Source of the DNA: Cordia subcordata
Lineage: Eukaryota > Streptophyta > Magnoliopsida > Boraginales > Cordiaceae
DNA: 64,000 bases
Direction: 5' to 3'
Assembly (NCBI GenBank): GCA_028554755.1
Contig: JAPTOF010000019.1
Span: 4,474,001 to 4,538,000 of the forward strand
Shown here: in pieces, positions 36,712 through 49,706 of the stretch
Position numbering within the stretch: position 1 is the first letter of the stretch
Layout: each line of letters starts with the position of its first letter
Translations under genes and position numbers: made by a program
Notes under the pieces: model-generated
The model's input: only the letters and a program-made list of their open reading frames with translations
Database searches by the model: none
What the model was told of the DNA's origin: nothing

Positions 36712-39700
36712 TTGTATGGAGGAATGGAGGAATGCTCGGTGAGATCGGTTATATGAATCTTGAGATAATTGAACTTGGACCTCTGTGAATTGGTGTGACA
36801 TAGGCTATGATAATGGAAAGATTTTCCACTTGTCTCTGAAATGCTTGTATACGTATAAAATAATGTAGTATCTAACTTTCTATGGTTGCCAAATCCGTCC
36901 ACCATATATCCATGCACCCAATACACGCACGAAAAGTGGGAATAGTAATTCCAAACCCAAGATAGAGATGGATACGACCATTTAGAGTATGATTGTCACG
37001 AAGAGTACAAATCTTAAGATATATTTTCAAAATATATAAATAAATAAAGTTTTAACTAAAACAAATAATAAACAGTGGGTGTGTTATTTTCTTTTACCCC
37101 TGCCCCAAATGGATTTATGGTTTTTATACTCAGGTCATTACATGAGGGAATAACCTCAATTGCTCGGCCTACTGATTTCAGTGGTAATGTTGGATCAAAA
37201 TAAAGAAATCTACTAAAATACATAAAAATTACATTTACTATTAATTTTTGAAGTATAATTCGAGTTTTACAATTGCCCATACAACATGGTGTTTGCACGA
37301 GTTTTAAGTTTTTTGTACCCACGGTTTCTGTCCCCACAACTGGCTCCACCCAGGTCTTTAGGATTCATAATCTGAAAAAGATTTTTAAAAAAAAGAAAAA
37401 ACTTTCTGGATCAGGGTTTTGATTTGTGCTGGCTTTCATCTTGGCCCATTTAATGTTTGTTTTCCGTGTGCTCATTTTGTTGCTTGAGCAATTGTCGGCT
37501 GATGCGACCCATTTGTCGTGTCTGTTGGTTGGGCCCTAAGTGTCTGGTGTTTAGCCCATTTTTTCGTTCCCAAAGGCTGCTGGCGTGGACATTGTTTGTC
37601 TAAGCCTGTGAGCCCTTGTCTTTTTCTGTTGCCCAATAACTAATCCTGTTTCGTGAAAACAAAAAACAGAAAGTAAAGTGTGGCTGCATAGCAAAATACT
37701 TTAATAAGACAATGAAAGTTTATGCACGGGTTTTTACACTATTTTTATACGAAAGTAAATGCACACAGCAAACCGCCCCACAGAACCAGATAAGGTTTGT
37801 AGCGAAAGCAGTTACTGCCATTCTTGAGCATTGTTTGACTTTAAAAAAAAAAAAAAAAAAACCCTTTTAGACTACCTTTTAAAATAACAAGTTATTCCAA
37901 TATTTCCAAGCCTGTCATGTCATGTTTAGACCCGATTCATAACAACTGGTAGAAAATTTCCATCCGAATTGAATTCTACTGTGCGAAAATGCATAAAATA
38001 TATATCAACAATTAATTTTTACTTGTCAATCTTATAGGGTGAATCTCAGAGCCGTTTTCAAGTTGTTGTGGTCTGTTGGAGATTAATTTTATCGATTGTT
38101 TAATCGTGTTTATTTTGAATGCTTATTAACACGTTATGAAAAAATAGTAGAATTACTTTTCGTTTTGAGTGTTTAAAAACAATCAAATTAAGTACAGTCA
38201 AGCGGTCTGTTAATCTTTTGACACTTTAATTGATCGTTTGAGTTGTAAAAGAAAACTAGTCTTCTAGCATCTTAGCTTGTTTGTATGTTCTTAAATCTTT
38301 CAATTTTCGGGTGGAGTAGAAATTTTCAAATGGTTTCCGGTTGTCAAATAAGGACTCGTGTCTATTTTGTTTTCTGGGTGCAAGAAAATGACTTATCATG
38401 ATTTTTTTTTTTCCTGTTGGAACGAGATTTCTTGAGAAGTATACTATTTTCCTATCAAAGAGGGTGTAATTCAGCAATAACACCGTTTACTTGAGACTTA
38501 CTGGACTTGAACTCGATTCATTATTGGAATAAATGAAGAATTATTTTTAATCGCTTTTTTTTAAGTGAAAATGATAACAAGAGTATCAATTTATATGCCT
38601 GTATAAATAAGTCTTTTATTTACATCTCAAACATGTGTAGAATAGCACCTATAATAAAAGGCTCTTTTGAATTGACTTTTTTATTTTTCTAAAAAAAATA
38701 TTTTATTTTTGCAATAATATTTGGATTAGTTTCATAAATATTTGAAGTTCTTTCAAACGAAAAAAAATTTTAACTTCTTAAAAAAATATTTTTTTTCTAA
38801 AATTATATCAAAAAATATTTTAAAAAATAATCAGTCTAAATGGCCACAAAGTCAACTAGGTGTCTGGGTGTCACTTATCCAGGAAATTTCAGGTATGGCA
38901 ACAACTATGGGTTCAAGGTCGACCAGACGCAGATCCAGTCTCCGTTGACTTGTAAAGCTTAGACAATTTTGCACTCAATTACTCAGCTCTGCATTTGCGA
39001 GGCAACAAACTTGACGTATGACGCTCAGAAAATGAATAATTTAGCATATAAATCAAAGTATTGCTCACTATAAAATAAAAAAAAAATGAATATAACTATT
39101 CCCGCAGCTTTTCTGAATTATTTTTATACTCATAGATAAAGAAAACGTTCTCAATTTCACTGCAAATGCTCAGAAAATTTATTATCTGCAGAAAATGATG
39201 GAAGGAATATTCAAAAACTAAATTATTATCCTAAGTCATCATTGACTTGGAGTCAGTTTTGGCAATCGCTATTGGGCTTAGTCGATGTTACATGGCCCAT
39301 TCAGTGCATTATGATGTCAGCTTCAATTGTCAGTTTGCACGCAAAAAGCGTTGACTGCTATTATCAAAGTCTTGGGCGAACCTTGATTTATCTTATAGTC
39401 GTAGAGTGGCCGGTTGTTTGGAGAAAACATTTTTCTTTCCGTCTCTTTCTTTTTTCCCCTTCGATGGTTATTTTTAACGCAATTCGCCTTTAAAATATTG
39501 TATTTGAAGAACGTATTCCTTTTATTCTGGTTTCATTTATATCTCGCATAGTAATATCGAAATATACAATTTTTTTTGTATAGATAAATTACTAGTTTCC
39601 TGTAAAATTCGTATAATATAGAATTTCAGTATTATGCATGTTATATAAGCTCTCGTGCATAGCAATTACCTAAATTTATCACGAGATTTAGTGTTTGCTG

Positions 39701-40978
39701 AAAATTCAAAATGAAAGATTAAATAACCACGCATGATTACGGAAAATGAGAAAAGGTAGGAAAGGTTTTCTTTTGAATTTTCAAAAGATAGTGTATAAAG
39801 ATGATAATGTGAATAGGAATCGCGGACTCCACAGAAAGTTTTGATGGGTAGGTCTTGGAAGATTCAATGTAAACGCAACTTTTGAATATTTGATTCTATT
39901 CTATATATTATTAGTGTTCATTTGACAAAACTTGCATCTCTTGTTTAATCGAAAATATAACAAAGGTAAATTTGTCAAGTGGCACGTACGATTCGTTGAA
40001 TAAACTTCATTATGACAAATCTTTTCGTTTTCAAGTGAAATTACACAGAAAAGTCAAATAAGAATAACAAAAATGGCGCTTAAAGGGCGGAAAGTTGAGA
40101 TCATATCTATTCTCACGTGTTTGAACGAGGAGAGGCTTTGACCAAAGGAAAAAGAAAACACACGAAAATAAGGGTTTGCCACTTGGCGCTCTACTAATCA
40201 TTGTCTAATCCATCATTTGGGACCAGTTTAAGGCCCTCTTCAGTAAAGTAGCATCAAATCAAAACACTACTTTATCTCATTTTAATTATTTTATAAAACA
40301 GTATTTTAAGTAATTATTTTATTTAAAATAGTGGTTAAAATAGATTTTGTGAAATATTAATAAGGTTAGCGTTTTAAGGTAGAGTTTAGTATTTTATTTA
40401 TTTTTTGGGTAGTATACCCTCTTTCTAAAATCTTTTTGACAATTCTAATATCTTATCCTTCCATTTATTTTTTTCTTTGAAATTGCAAATTTTCAATCAA
40501 TTAAAAATATTTCTACAATAAAAAATATTTATTTATAATATTAATAAAATTAATTTATCAAAAATATAATTTTATAATGCTTTTACTAATAAAATATTAT
40601 TTTAAGAAATATATATTCAATCATAAAATAAATTATATTAGTTATTTCAATAATAATAACCATAACAACAATAATAACGTGATGCCGATCTCTTTTTTTT
40701 TTGTCAGTTTGCATTCAATAGTTAAACAATCCGTTAGTGAGATAGCTAATTGCTAACCACTAAAACATAACAGCTATTCGCTATCTAAATAGCTATCCAT
40801 TACTCAAATAATTGTCCATTACCTAATCTGCTAATTGCGCCAAACAACATTAAAAAATTATATTAGTTTTGGCTATTTATTTCTTATTCCAAGAAATAAG
40901 AAAGTTAATGAAAATTTTAATAAAATTTTCTTTCATATTTCATATAAAATACTTACAAACACTTATTAGATAAAATAA
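36712..40978. other. Ankyrin-gene 3' UTR and AT-rich gene-free region
   Basis: No gene found. Poly(A) runs at 37841-37860, a MITE at 38660-38844, and a possible decayed MITE around 40230-40420. ORFs such as 39242-39493 lack domain content. Confidence 0.4.
38660..38844. mobile_element. Short MITE, same family as at 33676
   Basis: Left GGCTCTTTTGAATTGAC, right in reverse GGCCATTTAGACTGAT; T-rich then A-rich interior. Ends are more diverged than in the other copies. Confidence 0.45.
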
Positions 40979-40988
40979 ATACTTATTT

Positions 40989-41221
40989 GTCTCCTTGGAA
41001 TGCTCTAATGGTAAGAGTTGAAGATGGATACGGCTTATAATCCAGGTTCGAGTCCAATCTCTTGGCCTGAGTTAAGTACCCTTGACTTAATTGGCTCACA
41101 ACATAGAAACATGTTATGCACCCAAGGTTTGTCAGTTGATGATTAAGCTCCGCTAGGTCTATTAATGGTTGAGCTCCGCTAGCTGAATTTCTCTTATTGC
41201 AAAAAAAATAAAAAAAGATAT
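40989..41221 (+). mobile_element. tRNA-derived SINE with 10-bp target duplication
   Basis: Starts GTCTCCTTGGAATGCTC, has an A-box-like TCTAATGGTAAGAG and a B box GGTTCGAGTCC, and ends in an A-rich tail. ATACTTATTT occurs on both sides (40979-40988 and 41222-41231). About 233 bp, no ORF. Pol III promoter boxes and the A-tail with target duplication identify a SINE. Confidence 0.82.
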
Positions 41222-41320
41222 ATACTTATTTCTTATGGACATTTAGAAATAAGTAGGGGCAGAGCCAAACGAGAACATCGATGGTATTTAAATACTAATT
41301 TTTAAATATAAAAGAGTGTT

Positions 41321-41501
41321 AAAAAAAGTTGTTCAGCAAAAAATAACATAAATTATTAACAAATTGTTGGTTGAGTGATAACAGTCTCACCCCCATAAGG
41401 GGAAGAACACAAAAAAAAGTTGTTTAGCAAAAAATAACATAAATTACCAACAAGTTGTTGGTTGAGATGGTAACAGTGTCACTCCCGTAAGGAGGAGAAT
41501 G
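41321..41501. repeat. 90-bp tandem duplication including a SINE 5' end
   Basis: 41321-41410 and 41411-41501 are similar head-to-tail copies (GTTGTTCAGCAAAAAATAAC / GTTGTTTAGCAAAAAATAAC). Each runs into the first ~50 bp of the SINE head, so the left copy is a truncated SINE. Confidence 0.65.
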
Positions 41502-41652
41502 TAAGTTCGAATCCCGATAAGTGCACTTGTTGGGAGGACTTATCCTTAATTGCTTCCGACCCAATAGGGAATTAGTCTCAAATCCAATGCAGTTTTGGGA
41601 CACCCTAGCTCAGAAACAAAAAAAAAAAAAAAAAATAATAATAATAATAATG
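41446..41652 (+). mobile_element. Second tRNA-derived SINE
   Basis: Head GTTGTTGGTTGAGATGGTAA (A box region), B box GTTCGAATCCC at 41505-41515, and a 3' poly(A) then (AAT)n tail to 41652. A possible 9-bp duplication ACATAAATT lies at 41437-41445 and 41653-41661. Not the same family as the SINE at 40989. Confidence 0.75.
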
Positions 41653-41661
41653 ACATAAATT

Positions 41662-44214
41662 GGACTAGTATTTTCTTAATCAACTAGAATTTAATTCTTG
41701 TATATGTACAAGAATATATTTGAAATTCTCTTTTCCCCAATTTATATGACAAAACAATATTACTGAAATTTATCCATCAAAACCACCATCTACAGTAGTT
41801 ACTTTGACTACTAAAATTTGATCTGAATAGAGAAAAATGCTAATCAAAAAATCACAAGAGAACTGAAAAAAAAAAAAAAAGCTACTGCAAGTATGCCGGA
41901 CGAATTACTTAATACTTATCTTAGCCAATTTATTGATATGGGAAAGAGAGCCGGAAAGTATTGGAACCCATCAACATATTTTTTCTTTAAAAAAACACAT
42001 AAATAAATTGTAAAAGAAATGGATTCTGGAGATTTTCCTTTTTTTTCCTCTCTCTCTATCTCTCTTTTTCCCCCTGCTTTTCTGTGTGTTTTAGGGAAGG
42101 GCTATACCATAAGTGAGCCTTTCATTGGCTTTGGACTTTTTATATATATGGACAAGACTATCATTTTAATAGAACACGCGTAATTGTGTGTACCTAGTTT
42201 TTCTCAATAATTAGTTCCTGAAAAATAATAATACTGACAAAAGCATCTCAACAGAGTAAAAAAGTAATAATATTACGTCTTTTTCAAGGAACAATGACAA
42301 TAAATTAAAAGGTATTATATTATTGCCTGAATTTATACGCCACTATGAATTCCATTGTATGGGTTGACTAGCAACACATAAGAAAAGCAAGATGACCAAA
42401 AGCACATAAACACATATGTATACGTATTGTTGCATGATTTATAATATTGTCAAGCAAATGAATTTTTATATTCAAACAAATGCATGACTAATGATATTAT
42501 TATTTTTTGCTGGACAAGAATAAAAGTAATCATTTATCGGGATGTACGTGTAAATGATCTAAAGTATTGATAGATTTAAATTTGAGAAATGATTCTAAAT
42601 TTAATATTTTTAAAATCCCTCTGTATCTAAAATTCATCAATTTAAGAATAATTTCATTTTTATTAATTAGATGATGTAATGTGGATGACTTCCAAAGGAC
42701 ACGTAGTTAACAAGTACGAGTATTACTTTATGTAATTCAGATCCAAAGGACTTTATTGGTCAAAGCATTGACAAATGATAAGAGCTCTCTATATATTGAG
42801 ATTTGATAATACCTCGGATACTTCATATGCATTTTATTTTTTGGTTGAAAAAAAATAAATTTCATTTGCATAAATGCAAATAAATACACATTATTATCGA
42901 GAGAACACGACTGATTTGATCATATCTCCAAAGAATCAAGCTAATCGATCAACAAACTATTCACCTAGATCATCTAAAGCTACCAGCTAGAAATGGCGTA
43001 GAATTGAGTTATTCTCGCTTCATATATGCAATAGTTGAAAAAAATGAGATCGGCAGGTGCGTTTTTAAGTACTCCAGCAGTAGGATCTATAACTAGTAAG
43101 GAGTCATCACCTATCTCCCTCCTTTGCATGGTAAAAGTCTTAATTATCAAAGTAACGTCTCTATAAAAAATTATTTTCTAAAAAATGTAATAATTAGCCT
43201 ACAACGATTTATTCGTCATGTTGTAGTTTTTAAGGTTTGTTGAACTCATAAACTTTTACAATCATTTTCATGTGTATATAATAGGTACTTTGAATTTCTT
43301 GAGCTAGACTAGCTTAGGCACGTTGGTGCATTGCATCTTCTGGTGTATTAAGCACCCTGATTCGAGGAAGTAAATGAAATTAATCAAGAAACCGAATAGG
43401 ATAAATTTCTAAAACAATTTAGAGGGGATATTTTAGCCAAAAATAGGACCGGAATCTCATGCCAATCTGTCTGTTAATTATAGAATATTTCGTTAGTCAA
43501 TAATATAATATAAATATGATTAATAATGCTCTTTGTATTCTTGTACAGACGCGACCTACACGCAATTTTATATTTTGTCACAAGGGTTCCTATCACTATT
43601 TTCTCCCCAGACAACACTAATTGCGGGTCATAACTCATGCATGTGCCTGGAAATTTGTTTAGTATATATCCGTGCAATATTACACTCATTAAAATTAAAC
43701 AAATATTTTTATTAATATGAAAATTTTTTATTTTTAAACATTATAATATTAAAACTTATCATTTCAGTTCCAATCATATCTTATTTGAGTTACATTAAAT
43801 ATGCAAATAATTAAAAATTTAGAGTCCTTTCATTAATTTTAACGAATGCAGCATTATCCTTAAAATCCAACATAATGCGTATGTGTCCACCATATATGTG
43901 TATCTAAAAGAATATATATTATATTGGTGTGTGTATATATAGATATATGTCATTTGCAATTATATAGCTACAGCCTACAAGATTCATTGGCGTAAAGTGA
44001 AGACTTTTCTAAGTCAAACCAAATCGTCACTTTCAATCTTGCTCCCCGGAGTCCGCAGAGGAGGCGTCGCTTCCATATATAGTTTCTCTGTCCTTACCTA
44101 ACTGAAGGCGTTTGACAGTTCTGGGTTAGAAGAAGCGCTCCGTTTCTTCTCCCTTAAAACTCATTTATTCATTAAGTTCGCCATTTTTGTGAGCTCTATA
44201 TTCTCGATAACTCA
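41662..44214. other. AT-rich spacer and promoter of the first LHT gene
   Basis: No gene content. A TATATAG at 44076-44082 about 135 bp before the ATG at 44215 is a plausible TATA box. ORFs at 43474-43715 overlap on opposite strands and have no recognised domain. Confidence 0.45.
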
Positions 44215-45104
44215 ATGGGTACAGAAGGTGAAACTCATCAGAATCATTATAACTCCAGAAGTGTAAGTCTTAGTTTCTCTCTTTCTCTCACAACTCACCA
44301 CAAACACACACGCAAGTTCTTCTTTGCATCGTCATGATACAAAAGTAATATGATTTCTTGTATATGGCAGTTCTTCTAACAGTAATATATAGAGTTTTTT
44401 GTCCATTGGTTTTCGGAATGATGATATGAATTCTATTGGTTTTAGTTGTGATATTGTTTTTAGATCTCTGAATTAATTTTTGAAGTCTTGAACTGGACTC
44501 GTGAGTGTGGAAAACGATTTATTAAATTTGTATAAATAATTTGTCACGACGGTAAGTTTGTTTTCATGTCTCTCATAGTTTACTACAACATTTGACAACT
44601 TTAATTAAAAAAAAAAAATCATCGCCATATTTTATAACAATGATAAGTTGATTTTCTGTTTTTATGTTTCTCCTAGTTTGAAAAAGACAGCTAGAAATGA
44701 AAGATGCTGGTCTTTATTTTCTATGCTTGTTTTTGTTATCTATAGGTAACATGCATAAAAATTATTTTTTTCCTCCCGAGTTTCTGTATCCTTTATCCTT
44801 GGGGATAATTTTATGCTGCTAAGTGATGTTCTGTATGTCAAGTTTTTCATAATTATTTATCAATTAAATATGCCCATTTTTAGGTCTTTTTTTTATTTCT
44901 ATTATTTATTTTAATTCCATTCCTGTTTTAAACATTTTAATTTAATTAATATTTTGTCTTTTTTTATATATATTAATCATTGTTTTATTAATTTCATAGT
45001 ATATAATTATTTCAGTAACTATTTAGTAAAATATAAAAACTCTATAGTTTTAATATATCCAATCACATATATTACTTCTCGTGTATCGCACGGGTGTCAT
45101 ACCA

Positions 45105-45154
<50 letters not shown>

Positions 45155-46722
45155 TCAGCAAAAAAATTATTGGACCAAAACCATATCTATGTCAACGTGG
45201 GAACATGCATCCTGCTTACAGTCCTGGGCTTCTGGCATGTAAAACAGCTATGCAATCGGATCTAGCGACCAAGTTGACTAATACAAATATGATTAGCATA
45301 ATATGTGCTTGTAGATATTTTGCACAGATGCCTCATGATCAACAACTTGTTTAATTATTTAATTATTTATCGTAACAATTAGTTTATTTATTAGGAAAGA
45401 AAAGTCTAACAAGAGAACCCAACAATATATAAGAGCATGACACACGTGGTGCTCAACTAAGAGGTGCATTCTTGGAAAATTCCCCTTTTACTATCAAGTC
45501 TACTTGCTTCCAACTTAATGTTAGTGACCCACACAACTGGATACTTAATGTGCGACGATGTGGTTCCGTTCCTATATTCACATGAGCTGTTTGACCAAAA
45601 AGGTGGGAGTAGTTGGCTATCTTAATCATAGAATTCATACGTACCCGAAGAAACGGTAGCGTATCAAGTTTCTATACCATCCATGTATTTGTTATATGTT
45701 TATATGAGATTTTAAATTTAAAAAATCGTATAACTATGAACACGACACATGATCCGCATACTTAAAAATTTGACATGCTAGAGTAATTTATAATCTGTAT
45801 TCAAAGATCCAGTTTAAAATTTCACCCGATGAGACGAATTTTTATAAACTAGCTAGATTCTATATTACAAAGCTAGCTCTAGAGTATAGATATCATTATA
45901 TCACAATTTGGAAGTAATTAAATTCATCAAAATAACAGGATGATGAACGAACGGCTAGAGAGAAAGCAATTGATGAGTGGCTGCCTATAGCAGCTTCTAG
46001 GAATGCAAAATGGTGGTACTCAGCGTTCCACAATGTTACTGCCATGGTTGGAGCGGGAGTTTTAAATTTGCCTTATGCCATGGCAGAGCTAGGATGGTAA
46101 TGCTCATTTTATAATACATCAAATTACATTTTTGTGATACTTTTTTCCTCTGGTGAAGGCTGAGTATACACAGCTTATTGTTGTACATGTGACATGGTTT
46201 TCGCCTGTAATTTTAGGGGACCTGGTATTACAGTGCTAATTCTATCCTGGGTTATAACACTGTATACGTTGTGGCAAATGGTTGAATTGCACGAAACGGA
46301 AGATGGGAGACGTCTGGACAGGTATCATGAATTGGGTCAGTATGCTTTTGGTGAAAAGCTTGGCTTATGGATTGTGGTGCCGCAGCAACTCGTTGTTGAA
46401 GTTTGTGTAGACATAGTTTACATGGTCACTGGAGGAAAATCACTACAGAAATTTCATGATTTAGTTTGCGATGATTGCAAGAATATCAAACTTACCTACT
46501 TCATTATGATCTTTGCCTCTGTCCATTTCGTGCTTTCCCACCTTCCCAACTTTAACTCAATAGCGGGCGTGTCTTTGGCAGCAGCTGTCATGTCCCTGAG
46601 GTATGCTTTACCTTGTTTAGTTTTCCATATTTTTAATTTGTTAGAATTGTGGCTTGTATATTTATCTATCTATGCAGTTTTTGGTAAAACAGCAGAAGAA
46701 AATGTTGATAGATTAAACTATC

Positions 46723-46753
<31 letters not shown>

Positions 46754-48083
46754 CTAACACGTTCTCTGAATTTATTTCCATCAAGTTATTCGACTATTGC
46801 TTGGGGGGCTTCAGTTGACAAAGGCGTGCAGGACAACGTGCAATACGGCTACAAGGCCAAAAGCACAGCAGGAACCGTTTTTAACTTCTTCAGTGCCTTG
46901 GGCGAAGTTGCTTTTGCTTATGCCGGTCACAATGTAGTGTTAGAAATACAAGCTACCATCCCATCTACACCAGAGAAGCCTTCCAAAAAACCCATGTGGA
47001 AAGGAGTCGTTGTTGCGTACATTATTGTAGCTTTGTGCTACTTTCCTGTTGCTCTTATTGGGTATTGGGTGTTTGGCAATTCAGTTGAAGACAACATTCT
47101 CATTTCCTTGGAGAAACCTGTATGGCTTATTGCCATGGCTAACTTGTTTGTTGTTGTCCACGTTATTGGTAGCTATCAGGTATATACTTATTATTAGTCA
47201 AAAGTCCTAGTCTTGGGCTATCTCTATTCTAGTTTTTTCCGTCTACTCAAAAGAATCATAATGAATTAGCATTCCTCCCTTTTAATGCAGATATACGCAA
47301 TGCCAGTTTTTGACATGATAGAAACCATGCTTGTGAAGAAAATGCACTTTAGACCTACTTGGAAATTGCGCTTTATTTCAAGAAACATATACGTGGGTAA
47401 GCAAAATGTCAACTCTTATGCAGGCCACAATTTATATTTTTCTATCACAGTAGAATGTTGATGGGTTTTCATTTATTTGCAGCATTTACAATGTTTGTTG
47501 GTATGACCTTCCCATTCTTTGGTGCTCTTGTTTCGTTTTTTGGAGGGTTTGTTTTTGCGCCGACCTCATACTATGTAAGCACACTTTCTAAGGCATCCAT
47601 CTTTTGATCCTTCTGTAACGTATGACATTGTGAATAAAGGAAATTGAATGGTGATAAACTGTCTTGTTAATTTTATTTAATCATCACTGTATTTTTTGTT
47701 TATTAGGAATGTTAGATCTATTCCTATGTTTGTATCCTCTAAAATTAAGTTTCTATTGTTAACTCTCAATATACTGATCATGAATCGTATTTGTCGTTTA
47801 ATCTCCTTTCAGCTCCCCTGCATTATTTGGCTTGCCATTAAGAAACCAAGAAGATACAGTCTCTCATGGTGGATTAACTGGGTACGTATTACTTGAAATT
47901 TCGAAATTTTATTTCATCCTCAGTAAAAGTTCTTCACTTGTTCTTGAAACTAATGGATTAGATATTTTTATTATGTAAAACCAGATCTGCATTGTCTTGG
48001 GAGTACTTTTGATGGTGATAGCACCCATTGGTGGACTAAGACAGATCATACTTCAAGCCAAGACCTATGACTTCTACAGTTAA
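44215..48083 (+). CDS. Lysine/histidine transporter-like amino acid permease, copy 1
   Basis: Plasma-membrane proton-coupled amino acid importer of the LHT subfamily (AAAP family). Eight exons: 44215-44262, 45939-46096, 46217-46600, 46786-47179, 47291-47396, 47483-47574, 47813-47881 and 47985-48083; 1350 nt, 449 residues. A short soluble N-terminus ([16 protein letters not shown]) is followed by the conserved [20 protein letters not shown] opening of transmembrane helix 1. Later family blocks include [61 protein letters not shown] and the C-terminal [17 protein letters not shown]. About 11 membrane helices are expected. One codon is missing relative to copies 2 and 3 (VCDDCKNIK versus [10 protein letters not shown]). 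Intron 1 is 1.7 kb and has a (TA)n tract at 45111-45152. It is first of three tandem copies and seems intact. Confidence 0.93.
45111..45152. repeat. (TA)n microsatellite in LHT copy 1 intron 1
   Basis: About 20 TA repeats, preceded by TGTGTG. Another shorter (TA)n run lies at about 46722-46750 in intron 3 of the same gene. Confidence 0.85.
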
Positions 48084-49706
48084 GACGAGAGCCATACAAT
48101 TACAACAGAAATGTTTGAGCTGCATGACTATGGGAAATATTTACTGCAAGCTAGATATATATATTTATGTATTCACATTCAAATTGTGTGTTTAAATTGT
48201 GTATTGGATATACGATTGTTACTCCAACCCCCCCCCTCCCCCCCCAAATCGGGAATATTGATGAACGGAAAAAAAAAATTATACGTCCTTTAAATTCAAA
48301 TTATCAATCCAGCTTAATACTTGCATACATTTCGCTTAGATTAATTTGATTTTGTATTTTTATTGGGTTCGTCACTTTGAGTTGGTCAATGAGAGTTTCA
48401 AATCTCATCGCAACTTACGGAACGAGAACAGGACACATTGTGCTACTAATTTAGTTTGACTTTTAGTTTAAATTTTTGGCTTTAAAAAAAATTGAAATTA
48501 AACTTTTTTTTGAAAGTAAAACCAATAAAAAGGTAAAAGCCTGGAATAAAATCATTGGATACGAATTTCAGTCAGCTACCAGTTTATTCCATAAGAATCA
48601 AGTGTTTAATAACATATTTTAAGTTTTGCTGCCAAGAATTTCTTTTATTTTTGGCCCAAGAAAAATACACGTGAGATCACCAAACTCAAATAGTACCATA
48701 TTAGAGATTGATCAAATTGAATCTGATTCTGAGCACATCTACCCAGTGAATTAATTTTAACTGTTTCTATATATACATCGCTTAGACATATTATCTACCA
48801 GACCAACCTAATACACGTGAATACGTGATTTTATACGTGATTTTGTTCCTACGTATATACACAGATATTTTTGTTGAGAGCACGTACTCATGCACAACTT
48901 ATGAATTTTATTATTGTCCTTGAGAAATTTCTTGGGAATACTTACTCATGCACAACTTATGAATGTTGAAGAAGTTTCTTCACCGAGAGGTATATATGTA
49001 TGCAGTTGAGGAGAGAAAGTGGTAATAGAAAAAGCTCCACAACTTGAAGGTGTATGTTAAAATAATAACTAATGCAATTGAAAGAGATCAACTCTAATCC
49101 TAATTTGTTTAGGATTCAAATTCAGATATATTTCTATCTCTATGTAATATCGAATTGCAATACAAGTATACCTTATCTGCTTAATTATTATTATTTAATT
49201 ATCAAATCCTCATCGTACCAAATTTTGCTTTATTTTTTTCTCACAAGATTGGTTTAATTATTCAAAATAATTAAACTATTAAAATAATGTGACTTTTTAA
49301 GTTTTTATTTTTTTCGTATTTTTAAGTTATATATATGTATATATTTTGGTTGGTTGTTTCTATAATATAATAATACTAAAATTATACTTTCAATAGATAG
49401 ATTTTTGTTTGAAAGTTACTGATTGTTGAACTTATTAATATCCTATATTTTAGGAAACATATTTGACACAGATATTTGGATAAATCAAATCAAATAATAT
49501 ACACAATTACATATACATGCACCTATATATACTTATTTCAGTTTTACATAACTTAGAACTTTGGATTCTGGTGATAGATTATCTGATATATATATACACA
49601 ATATATATATTTATCTTCTCTTTTCATCTGGGCTCTTTATTCTCAGTTATTCTCTCCACTCTTTATTCTCTCTCAGCTCTTCAGCTCTTCATTCTCCAGT
49701 TTAACA
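48084..49706. other. Spacer between LHT copies 1 and 2 with a GTE-like fragment
   Basis: Includes a C-run at about 48230-48246. The part 48545-48835 resembles intron sequence of the GTE gene at about 62280-62640 (shared blocks include GGCCCAAGA, CTGATTCTGAGCACAT and CTACCAGACCAAC). The final 100 bp is the promoter and leader of copy 2, with TATATA repeats near 49588-49610. Confidence 0.5.

Noticed and set aside
41000..41080. Possible tRNA gene (B box GGTTCGAGTCC)
   Set aside because: No cloverleaf with acceptor pairing; A tail and target duplication show a SINE.
41454..41520. Second possible tRNA gene
   Set aside because: Same reasoning: pol III boxes but no acceptor stem, with poly(A) tail.
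44954..45354. ORFs with runs of Ile-Tyr
   Set aside because: Product of the (TA)n microsatellite in LHT copy 1 intron 1.
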